Positions 9,200 to 16,778 of a DNA stretch of 64,000 bases are shown here, piece by piece (the first letter of the stretch is position 1; every line of letters starts with the position of its first letter). Under the pieces are notes generated by a model that was not told where the DNA came from, searched no databases, and was given only the letters and a program-made list of their open reading frames with translations. The position numbers and the translations under genes were made by a program. Source of the DNA: Pseudoxanthomonas sp. SE1. Its GTDB lineage: Bacteria > Pseudomonadota > Gammaproteobacteria > Xanthomonadales > Xanthomonadaceae. Location: contig NZ_CP113783.1 in NCBI RefSeq assembly GCF_029542205.1, forward strand, positions 1,851,001 through 1,915,000, read 5' to 3'.

Positions 9200-10045
9200 G
9201 TGTCCCCCAGCATTTCCCGACCCCCATTCCACCAGACCAGCCTGCTGTTGATGGCGATCCTCGCCCTGTCCGCCTGCAAGCGGGACGCGGCCGCTCCGCC
9301 CACACCCCCGGGGGAGGCAGTCCCGCCCAGCGCGACGCCCGTGGACGCACCGGCCCTGCCGGTCGAGCTGAAGGACGTCATCGAAAGTACGGACCGTTAT
9401 GTCGTGGGGATCAGTTATCCGGCCTCGGTCAACCGTTATCCGGCCCTGGCCAAGGCGCTGTCGGACTATGCGACGGCGGAACGCGCCGAACTGATGGAAG
9501 CGGTGGAGGCCTTCGGCAACGACAAGCCCAGCGCACCGTATGAATTGTCGCTGGCGTTCGAGCAGGTCGTGGATACGCCGCAGATCGTGGCAATAGCGGC
9601 GGACGGCAGCCGCTATACCGGGGGTGCGCACGGTCAGCCGCTGATCGCACGCTTCGTATGGCTGCCGCAGCAGGACGCAAGGCTGACGGCCGCGGCATTG
9701 GTGCCAGGCCCGGAAGGCTGGCGTGCCATCAGCGACTACGTGCGGGAGCAACTCCACACCGCCGTGGTGACCCGCGCCGATGAGGACGAACTGGCGCCGG
9801 CGGATCGGGCGGCGCTGATCAAGAGCAGTGCGCGCATGATCGACGAAGGCACCGAGCCCGATGCCGTCAATTTCAGCGAATTCGTGCCCGTGCTGGATGC
9901 CGCGGGCCGTATCACGGCACTGCGCTTCGTCTTCCCGCCCTACCAGGTGGGCCCTTACGCGGACGGTACCCAGGCGGTCGACGTGCCGGCTGCCGTGCTG
10001 CTTCCGTATGTCGCACCGGAGTACGTGGGGCTGTTCGCCCGCTGA
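9200..10045 (+). CDS. RsiV-like lipoprotein with DUF4163 and DUF3298 domains
   Basis: This 281-residue protein begins with a lipoprotein signal peptide ending in LALSAC, so the mature protein is anchored at C27 or nearby. The rest matches the layout of DUF4163 (about 60-150) followed by DUF3298 (about 160-270), including the conserved GGAHG stretch (SRYTGGAHGQ). The same two domains form the extracytoplasmic part of RsiV, the lysozyme-sensing anti-sigma factor of Bacillus, but here there is no cytoplasmic anti-sigma part, so an envelope role is likely and its target unknown. GGAAGG precedes the start. The cfa gene begins seven bases after the stop, so the two are likely cotranscribed. Confidence 0.82.
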   Translation: MSPSISRPPFHQTSLLLMAILALSACKRDAAAPPTPPGEAVPPSATPVDAPALPVELKDVIESTDRYVVGISYPASVNRYPALAKALSDYATAERAELMEAVEAFGNDKPSAPYELSLAFEQVVDTPQIVAIAADGSRYTGGAHGQPLIARFVWLPQQDARLTAAALVPGPEGWRAISDYVREQLHTAVVTRADEDELAPADRAALIKSSARMIDEGTEPDAVNFSEFVPVLDAAGRITALRFVFPPYQVGPYADGTQAVDVPAAVLLPYVAPEYVGLFAR

Positions 10046-10052
10046 TGCCACG

Positions 10053-11171
10053 ATGCCGCATCATCGCTTCCAGCGCAGGATCACGGACCTGTTGGCCGAA
10101 GCGGATGTGCTGATCGGAGGGGATCGGCCTTGGGACCTGCAGGTACACGACGCGCGCTTCCACGCGCGCGCGCTGGGGCAGGGTTCGCTGGGCCTGGGTG
10201 AAAGCTACATGGAGGGCTGGTGGGACACGGCCTCGCTGGATGGCCTGCTGTTCCGTCTGTTGTCAGCCCGGTTGGACGAACGCGTGCACCGGGCAGGCGA
10301 GGTCTTCGATGCGCTGCGTGCCCGCCTGACCAACCTGCAGTCGCCGCGCCGCAGCGGCGAAGTGGCGCGACGCCACTACGACCTCGGCAACGATCTGTAC
10401 CGCGCGATGCTGGGCCGCCGACTGGTCTACAGCTGCGGCTACTGGCGTGGGGCGAAGGACCTGGATACAGCCCAGGAAGCCAAGCTGGATCTCGTCTGCC
10501 GCAAGCTCCGCCTGCAGCCGGGCATGCGTGTGCTCGACATCGGCTGCGGTTGGGGCGAGGCGCTGAAGTTCGCGGCCGAGCGCTACGGCGTGAGCGGCGT
10601 GGGCATCACCATTTCCCGAGAGCAGGCGGAATACGCCACCCGGCTCTGCGCGGGGCTGCCGATCGAGATCCGACTGCAGGACTACCGGGCAGTGGACGAG
10701 CCGTTCGACGCCGCGTTCTCGCTGGGCATGTTCGAACATGTCGGCGTGAAGAACTACGTCGGGTACTTCGATGTGGCCCGGCGTTGCGTACCCGAGGAAG
10801 GCCTGTTCCTGCTGCATACCATCGGCGGCATCCGCTCGGTCAACCGCACCGATCCCTGGATCGCGCGTTACATCTTCCCCAATTCGATGCTGCCCTCCGC
10901 ACTGCAGATCACGCAGGCCATCGAAGGGCGCTTCGTGCTGGAGGACTGGCACAACTTCGGAACCGACTACGACCGCACGCTGCAGGCGTGGCGCGACAAC
11001 GTGGAATCGGCATGGGACGGACTGGACGCGCGCTATGACGAGCGTTTCCGGCGGATGTGGCGGTTCTACCTCGCGGCGTCGATGGCCACCTTCCGGAGCC
11101 GCCGGTCCCAGCTCTGGCAGGTCGTGCTGTCGCCGCGCGGCGTGCCCGGAGGCTACGTGGCGCCGAGATGA
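10053..11171 (+). CDS. cfa: Cyclopropane-fatty-acyl-phospholipid synthase
   Basis: This enzyme transfers a methylene group from S-adenosylmethionine to the double bond of unsaturated acyl chains in membrane phospholipids, giving cyclopropane chains. The 372-residue product has an N-terminal domain (about 1-100) for lipid contact and a C-terminal class I methyltransferase domain. The methyl-donor loop is LDIGCGWGEA (161-170). The family stretches HYDLGNDLY (108-116) and YSCGYW (126-131, with the conserved cysteine) are present. The ATG at 10053 follows the stop of the preceding lipoprotein gene by seven bases. The gene ends at a strong hairpin shared with the convergent pilH-like gene. Expected to act at the inner face of the membrane in stationary phase or stress. 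Confidence 0.93.
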   Translation: MPHHRFQRRITDLLAEADVLIGGDRPWDLQVHDARFHARALGQGSLGLGESYMEGWWDTASLDGLLFRLLSARLDERVHRAGEVFDALRARLTNLQSPRRSGEVARRHYDLGNDLYRAMLGRRLVYSCGYWRGAKDLDTAQEAKLDLVCRKLRLQPGMRVLDIGCGWGEALKFAAERYGVSGVGITISREQAEYATRLCAGLPIEIRLQDYRAVDEPFDAAFSLGMFEHVGVKNYVGYFDVARRCVPEEGLFLLHTIGGIRSVNRTDPWIARYIFPNSMLPSALQITQAIEGRFVLEDWHNFGTDYDRTLQAWRDNVESAWDGLDARYDERFRRMWRFYLAASMATFRSRRSQLWQVVLSPRGVPGGYVAPR

Positions 11172-11185
11172 AGGGCTGGAACGAA

Positions 11186-11208
11186 AAGAGCAGGCCAGGC
11201 CTGCTCTT
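11186..11208. terminator. Bidirectional hairpin between cfa and the response regulator
   Basis: An 11-base arm AAGAGCAGGCC is followed by one base and its exact complement. The A run on the left and T run on the right make it suit both directions. It sits between the convergent ends of cfa and the PilH-like gene. Confidence 0.72.
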
Positions 11209-11233
11209 CGCATGTCATCGGGTGGCCTGGCGG

Positions 11234-11626
11234 TCAGGCGGAAGGCGGCGAGGGCAGTTCGCGGGCGTTGAAGATGCGCTCGATCACCTCGGCCAGTTCG
11301 TCTTCCGAGAACGGCTTGGTCAGGTAGGCCTTGGCGCCCTGGCGCAGGCCCCACATGCGGTCCGTATCCTGGTCCTTGGTGGTCACCAGGATCACCGGGA
11401 TGTGCTTGGTCGTGGCTTCGCGGCTGAGCGTGCGCGTGGCCTGGAATCCGTTGAGGTTGGGCATCACCACGTCCATCAGGACCATGTCCGGGAGCTCGCG
11501 CTTGGCGACTTCCACGCCCGCGGCGCCATCCTCGGCGGTGATGGATTCGTGCCCCAGCTTCTCGACGATGCGCTGGATGCCCAGCAGTTGCGACGGTGAA
11601 TCGTCGACGATCAGAATTTTTGCCAT
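11234..11626 (-). CDS. pilH: PilH-like single-domain response regulator
   Basis: The 130-residue protein is a stand-alone CheY-like receiver. The acid pair D8-D9, the phosphorylated aspartate D52 in VLMDVVMP, T82 in LVTTKDQ and K104 in YLTKPF are all present. The region around LNGFQATRTLSREA and KDQDTDRMWGLRQGAKAYL is characteristic of PilH of the Pseudomonas and Xanthomonas twitching-motility (Chp) system. No pil or chp genes are beside it, unlike the usual pilGHIJ cluster, so the identity with PilH rests on sequence pattern. The ATG at 11626 is preceded by GGGGAACTCC; an open frame runs back to 11677. Confidence 0.78.
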   Translation of the reverse strand: MAKILIVDDSPSQLLGIQRIVEKLGHESITAEDGAAGVEVAKRELPDMVLMDVVMPNLNGFQATRTLSREATTKHIPVILVTTKDQDTDRMWGLRQGAKAYLTKPFSEDELAEVIERIFNARELPSPPSA

Positions 11627-11730
11627 GGAGTTCCCCAAGTTGTCCCCGCCGTCGATTGTAGAGCGTGTTCGGGACAAGACAAATGGTCAGGACGGCCAGC
11701 CGGTGACGCCTGTCGTGCCGCCACTGCCGT

Positions 11731-12726
11731 TCATCCCATTCGCACGAGCGTGCGACCGAAGGAGCCGCCGGCCAGCATGGTCCGGAACACCTCGGACAGC
11801 CCGTCCAGCGTGGTTTCGCGGGTGCAGATGGCGTCCAGGTGGGCCGGTTTCCAGTCGCTCGCCAGATGCTGCCAGACTGCGTCCCGGATGTCGCGCGCGG
11901 TGCCCGCCGAGGCGACGCCCAGGAGGGACACCCCGCGGATGATGAAGGGCATGACAGTGGTGGGCAGGTCGGCGCTGGCAGCCAGTCCGGCGGTGGCCAC
12001 GTTGCCATAGGGCACGGTCTGGGCCAGCAGGCTGGCCAGCATCGGCCCACCGACATTGTCCAGCCCGCCGCCGAAGCGCGCGGTCTCCATCGGACGCGTG
12101 GTCGCCAACGCGTCGCGCCCCAGCACTTCGCGGGCACCGATGGCTTTCAGGTAGTCCGTGTTCTCAGGCTTGCCGCTGATCGCGTGCACGTCGAAGCCCG
12201 CCTTGCTGAAGATGTCCACTGCCAGGGAGCCCACGCCGCCGGTGGCGCCGGTCACGGCGAGCGGACCGAGGTCGGGGGTCTGCCGGTTCTCGCGCATGCG
12301 GAAGAGCGCCAACGCGGCGGTGAACCCTGCGGTGCCCAGGATCATGCTCTCGCGCAGGCTGAGGCCGGCGGGCAGGGGGATGACCCACTTCGCTTCCAGG
12401 CGGGCGTACTCGGCGTAACCGCCATCGCGCGTCTCGCTGAGGCCGCAGCCAGTGACGAGCACGGCATCGCCTTCCCGGAAGGCGGGATCGGTGGAGGCCA
12501 CGACGTGCCCGGCCACATCGATGCCGCCCACCAGCGGAAACTTGCGCAGGATCTTGCCTTCGCCCGTGCCGGCGAGGGCGTCCTTGTAGTTGACCGACGA
12601 GTACGCGGTCTTGATGACCACTTGGCCGGGGTTCAGGGCTTCCAGCGCGATGGTCTCGATGCCGCTGCGATAGCCGGCGTGATCGTTGTGGACGCGGAAT
12701 GCGGTGAAGGTGGTGGGGAGCGTCAT
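11731..12726 (-). CDS. yhdH: YhdH/YhfP-family quinone oxidoreductase (acrylyl-CoA reductase type)
   Basis: This 331-residue medium-chain reductase lacks the zinc ligands of alcohol dehydrogenases and matches the YhdH/AcuI branch, whose characterised member reduces acrylyl-CoA to propionyl-CoA with NADPH. The family stretches SSVNYKDALAGTG (about 42-54), FPLVGGIDVAGHV (about 63-75) and the NADP-binding loop TGATGGVGSLA (about 154-164) are visible. It is a cytosolic enzyme of about the usual length. The GIY-YIG gene lies 21 bases upstream on the same strand. The true substrate in this organism is not known. Confidence 0.9.
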   Translation of the reverse strand: MTLPTTFTAFRVHNDHAGYRSGIETIALEALNPGQVVIKTAYSSVNYKDALAGTGEGKILRKFPLVGGIDVAGHVVASTDPAFREGDAVLVTGCGLSETRDGGYAEYARLEAKWVIPLPAGLSLRESMILGTAGFTAALALFRMRENRQTPDLGPLAVTGATGGVGSLAVDIFSKAGFDVHAISGKPENTDYLKAIGAREVLGRDALATTRPMETARFGGGLDNVGGPMLASLLAQTVPYGNVATAGLAASADLPTTVMPFIIRGVSLLGVASAGTARDIRDAVWQHLASDWKPAHLDAICTRETTLDGLSEVFRTMLAGGSFGRTLVRMG

Positions 12727-12747
12727 CGTCGTTGCGCCTCTATCGTG

Positions 12748-13044
12748 TCAAAGGATGTCGGGGTACAGATCGCGCCACGTCGGATTCGCATCCTCGACAA
12801 GGCGGATTTTCCACACCCGCTTCCAAGCTTTCAGTGCCTTCTCGCGCAGGATCGCAGATTCCATCCGCGCATGGACTTCATACCAGACCAAAGTATGGAT
12901 GCCGTAGCGTCGGGTGAAGCCGTCGACCTGATCGTGCTTGTGCTGCCAGATGCGGCCTGGAAGGTCGGACGTTACACCGATGTAGAGGGTGCCTCGTGGT
13001 CCGCTGGCCAGAATGTAGACACAGGGAATCCGTTCCCTCGACAT
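12748..13044 (-). CDS. GIY-YIG domain protein (UPF0213 type)
   Basis: The 98-residue protein is a single GIY-YIG nuclease domain. The strand motifs are CVYIL (8-12) and LYIGVTSDLPGRIWQHK (20-36), with the conserved arginine R31. The following RREKALKAW-type helix is present as REKALKAWKRVW (67-78), with the metal-coordinating glutamate E68, and the terminal NPTWRDLY. Nothing beyond the core domain is present. It may cut branched or damaged DNA, though free-standing members are mostly uncharacterised. The gene lies directly beside the long repeat array that starts 55 bases upstream of its start codon. Confidence 0.88.
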   Translation of the reverse strand: MSRERIPCVYILASGPRGTLYIGVTSDLPGRIWQHKHDQVDGFTRRYGIHTLVWYEVHARMESAILREKALKAWKRVWKIRLVEDANPTWRDLYPDIL

Positions 13045-13098
13045 GCAGGCTCTCCTTTGCTTGTCCTGAGTTTCGTCGATGGACTATAGACCGACCCC

Positions 13099-14062
13099 GT
13101 CATTCCAGCGAAGGCTGGAATCCATTGGCCGTGCGCGCCGCGGGAATCGCGGCAAGAGCGAGATGGGTCCCAGCTTTCGCTGGGACGACGGAAGGAGTTC
13201 TGAAGCGTGATTCCTCCGAGGCCGTCATTCCAGCGAAAGCTGGAATCCATGGGCCGTGCGCGCTGCGGGAATCGCCGAAAGAGCGAGATGGGTCCCAGCT
13301 TTCGCTGGGACGACGGAGAGGGTCCCGGAGCGTGATTCCCCGAGGCTGTCATTCCAGCGAAGGATGGAATCCATTGGCCGTGCGCGCCGCGGGAATCGCC
13401 GAAAGAGCGAGATGGGTCCCAGCTTTCGCTGGGACGACGGAGAGGGTCCCGGAGCGTGATTCCCCAAGGCCGTCATTCCAGCGAAAGCTGGAATCCATTG
13501 GCCGTGCGCGCCGCGGGAATCGCCGCAAGAGCGAGATGGGTCCCAGCTTTCGCTGGGACGACGGAGAGAGTTCCGGAGCGTGATTCCCCGAGGCCGTCAT
13601 TCCAGCGAAAGCTGGAATCCATTGGCTGTGCGTGCCGCGGGAATCGCCGAAAGAGCGAGATGGGTCCCAGCTTTCGCTGGGACGACGGAGAGGGTCCTGG
13701 AGCGTGATTCCCCAAGGCCGTCATTCCAGCGAAAGCTGGAATCCATTGGCCGTGCGTGCCGCGGGAATCGCCGAAAGAGCGAGATGGGTCCCAGCTTTCG
13801 CTGGGACGACGGAGAAGGAGTTCTGAAGCGTGATTCCTCCGAGGCCGTCATTCCAGCGAACGCTGGAATCCATTGGCCGTGCGCGCCGCGGGAATCGCCG
13901 CAAGAGCAAAGTGGGTCCCAGCTTACGCTGGGACGACGGAGAGGGTCCCGGAGCGTGATTCCCCGAGGCCGTCATTCCAGCGAAAGCTGGAATCCATTGG
14001 CCGTGCCTGCCGCGGGAATCGCCGAAAGAGCGAGATGGGTCCTGGCTTTCGCTGGGGATGAC
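13099..14062. repeat. Tandem array of eight REPIN-like units, about 124 bp each
   Basis: Eight near-identical units start at 13099, 13224, 13348, 13472, 13596, 13720, 13847 and 13971. The spacing is 125, 124, 124, 124, 124, 127 and 124 bases. Each unit has a core of about 91 bases that begins with a hairpin ATTCCAGC-GAAA-GCTGGAAT and ends with a second hairpin GTCCCAGC-TTTC-GCTGGGAC. The two ends are inverted copies of each other: 19 of 23 end bases agree when the right end is reverse-complemented. A link of 33 to 36 bases joins one unit to the next and comes in two versions, one with AGTTCTGAAGCGTGA and one with GGTCCCGGAGCGTGA, mostly the second. The array fills 13045-14073 apart from a short flank, and no gene is supported there. 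All reading frames within it are artefacts of the repeat. Confidence 0.95.
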
Positions 14063-14073
14063 GGAGAGGCAGC

Positions 14074-14667
14074 TCAGCGCAACGATTTCCGCCGCTTCTC
14101 ATCCATCCACTTGTCCGCCTGTGCCGGGGTGTAGGCGCGCATCCACGCGACCATCGCATCGATATCGTCGCCGTGCCAGAGGTCGTTGCGCTGCTCAGGG
14201 TGCAGGAAGCGCTCTTCCACCATGCGATCGATCATGCCCATCAGCGGCGTGTAGAAGCCTTCCACGTCGAGGAACGCGCAGGGCTTGTCGCCGATGCCGA
14301 GCTGGCGCCACGTCAGCATCTCGAACATCTCGTCCAGCGTGCCGAAGCCGCCGGGGAGGGCGACGAAACCGTCCGAGAGATCGAACATGCGCTTCTTGCG
14401 TTCATGCATGTTGGCGACCACTTCCAGCCGGGTCACGCCCTTGTGCGCGACTTCCCAGCCCACCAACTGCTCGGGAATCACCCCGACCACTTCGCCGCCT
14501 GCAGCGAGCACGGCATCGGCCACGATGCCCATCAGACCGACGTTGCCGCCGCCGTAGACGAGTTGCATGCCTTCCTTCGCGATGCGGTCGCCCAGGGCGA
14601 TGGCGCGTTCGGTGTAGGCGGGCTTGTTGCCCGCGTTGGAGCCGCAGTAGACGCAGAGGGAACGCAT
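14074..14667 (-). CDS. LOG family protein (TIGR00730 Rossmann fold nucleotide hydrolase)
   Basis: The 197-residue cytosolic protein has the two signature sites of the LOG family: VYGGGNVGLMG (37-47) and PGGFGTLDEMFE (104-115). Proteins of this family release the base from nucleoside monophosphates, best known as cytokinin-activating phosphoribohydrolases, but many bacterial members act on other nucleotides. The start ATG at 14667 follows the stop of the upstream small secreted protein by three bases, so the two are one transcript. The stop codon lies about 12 bases from the end of the repeat array. Confidence 0.92.
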   Translation of the reverse strand: MRSLCVYCGSNAGNKPAYTERAIALGDRIAKEGMQLVYGGGNVGLMGIVADAVLAAGGEVVGVIPEQLVGWEVAHKGVTRLEVVANMHERKKRMFDLSDGFVALPGGFGTLDEMFEMLTWRQLGIGDKPCAFLDVEGFYTPLMGMIDRMVEERFLHPEQRNDLWHGDDIDAMVAWMRAYTPAQADKWMDEKRRKSLR

Positions 14668-14670
14668 GGG

Positions 14671-15027
14671 TCAGTCTTCCTTCAAGAGCGAGGGGACGGC
14701 GGACGCGGCGTCGACGCGGCCGCAGTCCACGCTTTCGATGGTGCCGCCGCTGTAACGCAATGCGGACGTACGGCGGACGCCCTGCGCATCGGTGGTCTGC
14801 CAGAAGTCGATCGCGAAGCTGCCCGCGGGTGGATCGCCGGCAGGGCCGGCGGCGCTGTGGCCACTGAGCGTGCTGTCAGGTGGGCGTTGCATGATCGCCA
14901 GCGCTTCGCGTAGGTTCATGCCCACGTTCACCAGCGCGCATCTTGTGTGCGGATCATCGTGCCCGTCGGGTGATGTCATGGTGGCGGCCGATGTCGTCAG
15001 CGGAATCAGGAGCAGCAAGGAGAGCAT
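14671..15027 (-). CDS. Small exported protein of unknown function
   Basis: This gene encodes a 118-residue protein that begins MLSLLLLIPLTTSAATM, a signal peptide with cleavage expected near TSA-AT. It ends RVDAASAVPSLLKED. Two cysteines (C34 and about C104) could form a disulphide in the periplasm. The stretch DFWQTTDAQGVRRTSALRYSGG suggests a beta-strand SmpA/OmlA-like fold, but I do not recognise a family with confidence. The next gene downstream (LOG family) starts three bases after its stop. The frame continues upstream with no start better supported than the one chosen. Confidence 0.65.
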   Translation of the reverse strand: MLSLLLLIPLTTSAATMTSPDGHDDPHTRCALVNVGMNLREALAIMQRPPDSTLSGHSAAGPAGDPPAGSFAIDFWQTTDAQGVRRTSALRYSGGTIESVDCGRVDAASAVPSLLKED

Positions 15028-15058
15028 GGTTTTCCGTCGGCGGTGGGATCCCGGAAGC

Positions 15059-15083
15059 AGAACGGCCCGGAAGACCGGGCCGT
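15059..15083 (-). terminator. Hairpin downstream of lpdA
   Basis: Arms AACGGCCCGG and CCGGGCCGTT flank a four-base loop. It stands 19 bases beyond the lpdA stop and ends the sucA-sucB-lpd transcript. The T run after it is short, so it may work only in part. Confidence 0.6.
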
Positions 15084-15101
15084 TCGTGCAAGAGGCCTGA
15101 A

Positions 15102-16538
15102 TCAGTTGGCCTTGTGGATCGCGCGCTTGTCCACCGCCATGGCCGCATCGTGGATCGCTTCGGACAGGGTGGGGTGTGCGTGGCAGATGCGGGCCAGGTC
15201 GTCGGCGGAGCCGTTGAACTCCATCGTGATGACGCCTTCGTGCACCAGCTCCGATACGCCCACGCCGACCAGGTGCAGGCCGAGGATGCGGTCGGTCTCG
15301 GCATGCGCGAGCACCTTCACGAAGCCCGCGGGCTCGCCCATGGCAACGGCGCGTGCGATCGCCGCGAACGGGAAGCTGCCCGCCTTGTACGGGATGCCTT
15401 CGTCCTTGAGCTGCTTCTCGGTCTTGCCGACCCAGGCGATTTCCGGCTCGGTGTAGATGACCCACGGCACGGTGTCGAGGTTGACGTGGCCCGGCAGGCC
15501 GGCGATCAGTTCGGCCACCGCGATGCCTTCCTCGAAGCCCTTGTGCGCGAGCATCGGGCCGCGCACGCAGTCGCCGACGGCCCACACGCCATCCACACCG
15601 GTGTGGCAGTGGTCGTCCACTTCGATCTGGCCGCGCTCGTTGAGCTTCACGCCGGTACCGTCGGCCAGCAGGCCCTTGCTGGCCGCCTTGCGGCCCACCG
15701 CGACCAGCAGCTTGTCGACCGTCAGGGTCTTCTCGCCTTCGGCATCGGCGTAGGTGACCACGACTTCCTTCTTCTTGCCCTTGCCGGTGACTTCGGTCTT
15801 GCTGACCTTGGCACCCAGGCGGATGTCCAGGCCCTGCTTCTTGAATTCCTTGGCGGCGGTCCTGGCCACTTCCGCGTCGGCGGCGGCCAGGAAGTCGGGC
15901 AGGGCTTCAAGGATCACGACCTCGGCGCCCAGGCGCTTCCACACGCTGCCCAGCTCCAGGCCGATGACGCCCGCGCCGATCACCGCCAGGCGCTTCGGCA
16001 CTTCGGTGAAGTCCAGCGCGCCGACGTTGTCGACGATGTACTTGTTGTCGAACTTGGCGAACGGCAATTCGATGGAATCCGAACCGGCGGCGATGATGAC
16101 ATTGGTGCCCTTCAGCTCGACTTCGCTGCCGTCGTGCTGCTTGACCTTGACCACGTTGCCGGGCTGCAGCTGGCCGAAGCCGTAGTACGGGGTGATCTTG
16201 TTCGCCTTGAACAGCATCGCGATGCCGCCGGTGAACTGCTTCACGATCTTGTCCTTGCGGCCGACCATCGCTTCGACGTCGATCTTCGCGTCCTTGAAGC
16301 TGATGCCGTGGTCGCCGAACAGGTGGCCCATGTTCCAGAACTGGCGCGACGAATCCAGCAGCGCCTTGGAAGGCACGCAGCCCACGCGCAGGCAGGTACC
16401 GCCCAGCGCCGGCTTGCCGTCCTTGCCCAGCGCGGCGTCGATGCACGCGACCTTCATGCCCAGCTGCGCGGCGCGGATGGCGGCGTGGTAGCCGGCCGGA
16501 CCGGCACCGATGACGACGACGTCGAATTGTTCAGCCAT
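15102..16538 (-). CDS. lpdA: Dihydrolipoyl dehydrogenase (E3)
   Basis: This flavoprotein reoxidises the lipoyl arm of 2-oxoacid dehydrogenase complexes with NAD. The 478-residue product has the FAD-binding GAGPAGYHAA (11-20), the redox disulphide in GGTCLRVGCVPSKALL (about 47-62), the NAD-binding GAGVIGLELGSVWKRLG, and the C-terminal HAHPTLSEA with the catalytic histidine, all in order. It is usual length for the family. It follows sucB by 240 bases that hold two short palindromic repeats, and probably serves the 2-oxoglutarate dehydrogenase complex encoded with it. The ATG at 16538 is preceded by AGGACTTCC at suitable spacing. Confidence 0.96.
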   Translation of the reverse strand: MAEQFDVVVIGAGPAGYHAAIRAAQLGMKVACIDAALGKDGKPALGGTCLRVGCVPSKALLDSSRQFWNMGHLFGDHGISFKDAKIDVEAMVGRKDKIVKQFTGGIAMLFKANKITPYYGFGQLQPGNVVKVKQHDGSEVELKGTNVIIAAGSDSIELPFAKFDNKYIVDNVGALDFTEVPKRLAVIGAGVIGLELGSVWKRLGAEVVILEALPDFLAAADAEVARTAAKEFKKQGLDIRLGAKVSKTEVTGKGKKKEVVVTYADAEGEKTLTVDKLLVAVGRKAASKGLLADGTGVKLNERGQIEVDDHCHTGVDGVWAVGDCVRGPMLAHKGFEEGIAVAELIAGLPGHVNLDTVPWVIYTEPEIAWVGKTEKQLKDEGIPYKAGSFPFAAIARAVAMGEPAGFVKVLAHAETDRILGLHLVGVGVSELVHEGVITMEFNGSADDLARICHAHPTLSEAIHDAAMAVDKRAIHKAN

Positions 16539-16558
16539 TTGGAAGTCCTTTGCTTTTC

Positions 16559-16769
16559 CCTTCTCCCGCCGGGAGAAGGTGGCGCGAAGCGCCGGATGAG
16601 GGTGTGCCGCAGTCGCTTATTCGGGAGATTCGACGTTGAGCGAGCCACAGCGAGTAAAGGAAAAGAACAGCCGGTAGGTCGCCTCTACAACTCGCTGCGG
16701 CTCGTTCATCGTCACAGGCCCCGCGTTGCTGGTGGGGCGCCCCCAACCCCTCTCCCGATGGGAGAGGGG
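16559..16769. repeat. Pair of short palindromic repeats between sucB and lpdA
   Basis: The left element is a hairpin with arms CCTTCTCCC and GGGAGAAGG (about 16559-16579), followed by GGCGCGAAGCGCCGG. The right one (16747-16769) has arms CCCCTCTCCC and GGGAGAGGGG around GAT. Both belong to the same CCCTCTCCC-GGGAGAGGG sort of repeat that is widespread in proteobacterial genomes. The 170 bases between them hold no supported gene. They lie within what looks like one transcript and could mark it for processing or partly stop transcription. Confidence 0.75.
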
Positions 16770-16778
16770 CTCAGTGCA

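Noticed and set aside
13099..14062. CRISPR array
   Set aside because: The whole unit repeats with near-identical sequence and no unique spacers, the period is about 124 bases, and no cas gene is near.
12972..14159. Small reading frames with FRWNDG and PAKAGTH peptides
   Set aside because: They arise from the repeat units in all frames and are a known artefact of such arrays.
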